5,013 nucleotides of DNA, from positions 1 to 5,013 of the forward strand of contig DFBF01000284.1 of NCBI GenBank assembly GCA_002367285.1, written 5' to 3'. The DNA comes from Rhodobacteraceae bacterium UBA3087. Lineage in GTDB: Bacteria; Pseudomonadota; Alphaproteobacteria; Rhodobacterales; Rhodobacteraceae. The notes beneath the pieces were generated by a model, which saw only the letters and a program-made list of their open reading frames with translations, was not told the origin of the DNA and did not search any database. Made by a program: the position numbers and the translations under genes. Positions 4,616-5,013 of the stretch are shown piece after piece (positions within the stretch are counted from its first letter, which is position 1; each line of letters starts with the position of its first letter).

Positions 4616-5013
4616 ATGACCGAAATGGTGTATGGCGCTCTCCCCAAGCGGGACGGTGATCCTATTCTTCCCCGTTGGTGGAGGACGATCGACAAGTGGT
4701 CGGTCTCTTGTATTCTCATGCTGTTCGGGATCGGGCTGTTGCTTGGTCTGGCCGCCTCGCCGCCACTGGCCGCGCGCAACGGGCTGGATCCGTTCCACTA
4801 TGTTGAACGTCAGGCGATCTTTGGGGGTGCTGCGCTGGTTGCGCTGTTTGTCACAACCATGATGCCACCCAATCTGGTGCGGCGTCTGGGCGTGATCGGC
4901 TTTGTCCTGGCGTTCGTCGCACTGGCCTTGCTGCCGGTGCTGGGCACCGATTTCGGCAAGGGCGCGGTGCGCTGGTATTCGCTGGGCTTTGCATCCGTGC
5001 AGCCGTCCGAGTT
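4616..5013 (+). CDS. ftsW: Cell division protein FtsW, 5' part (runs off the window)
   Basis: FtsW is the SEDS-family peptidoglycan glycosyltransferase of the division septum, acting with the penicillin-binding protein FtsI in the inner membrane. The first 132 residues are present. A cytoplasmic tail of about 28 residues (MTEMVYGALPKRDGDPILPRWW...) precedes transmembrane helices at about 29-47, 66-82 and 91-109. The family motif GKGAVRWYSLGFASVQPSE follows at 114-132, with the invariant QPSE at the window edge. SPPLAARNGLDPFHYVERQ (48-66) is the first periplasmic loop and matches the FtsW rather than the RodA pattern. In many Alphaproteobacteria ftsW sits between murD and murG; here the gene upstream is a DMT transporter, with a 117-base gap containing its own likely promoter. 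The C-terminal half lies outside the window. Confidence 0.93.
   Translation, partial: MTEMVYGALPKRDGDPILPRWWRTIDKWSVSCILMLFGIGLLLGLAASPPLAARNGLDPFHYVERQAIFGGAALVALFVTTMMPPNLVRRLGVIGFVLAFVALALLPVLGTDFGKGAVRWYSLGFASVQPSE

Noticed and set aside
4517..4862. Frames of 76 to 93 codons around the ftsW start on both strands
   Set aside because: They overlap the ftsW coding frame or its promoter region, and their translations have no family features.

Overview
The window is high-GC DNA that reads as an alphaproteobacterial chromosome, most likely Rhodobacterales (Roseobacter group or relatives). The basis is the character of the encoded proteins (PntB, an FtsW with a long N-terminal cytoplasmic tail, a Roseobacter-type alpha/beta-hydrolase-like protein), codon use rich in G/C at third positions, and very few GANTC sites. 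I see no insertion sequence, prophage, CRISPR array, tRNA or rRNA. It looks like ordinary core chromosome with two poorly characterised genes.

Layout. Positions 1-19 hold the last codons of pntA, followed 12 bases later by complete pntB (32-1465). Together they encode the membrane proton-translocating NAD(P) transhydrogenase, and the operon ends at a convincing intrinsic terminator (about 1499-1535). Next, on the same strand, is a single gene (1580-2479) for an alpha/beta-hydrolase-fold protein with a GSSMGG nucleophile elbow; it probably starts at a TTG codon. Facing it on the minus strand, 15 bases away, is a two-gene unit: a pseudouridine synthase of the RluE/RsuA type (3458 to 2892) and then a 105-residue protein of unknown function (2812 to 2495, also a TTG start). 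Divergent from rluE is a ten-helix DMT/EamA-family exporter or permease (3572-4498). The spacer between them carries a perfect 14-bp palindrome and a 12-bp direct repeat. The window ends inside ftsW (4616 to beyond 5013), the septal peptidoglycan polymerase of the division machinery.

Functional reading. pntAB supplies NADPH using the proton-motive force, rluE modifies 23S rRNA, and ftsW acts in cell division; these jobs are not obviously linked. The most interesting non-coding signal is upstream of ftsW. Two GANTC sites (the CcrM methylation sequence of Alphaproteobacteria) form the arms of a short inverted repeat and overlap a plausible -35 element. By eye I find only four GANTC sites in the whole window. 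The most interesting coding items are the unknown 105-residue protein and the hydrolase-like protein. No clear new multi-gene system is present.
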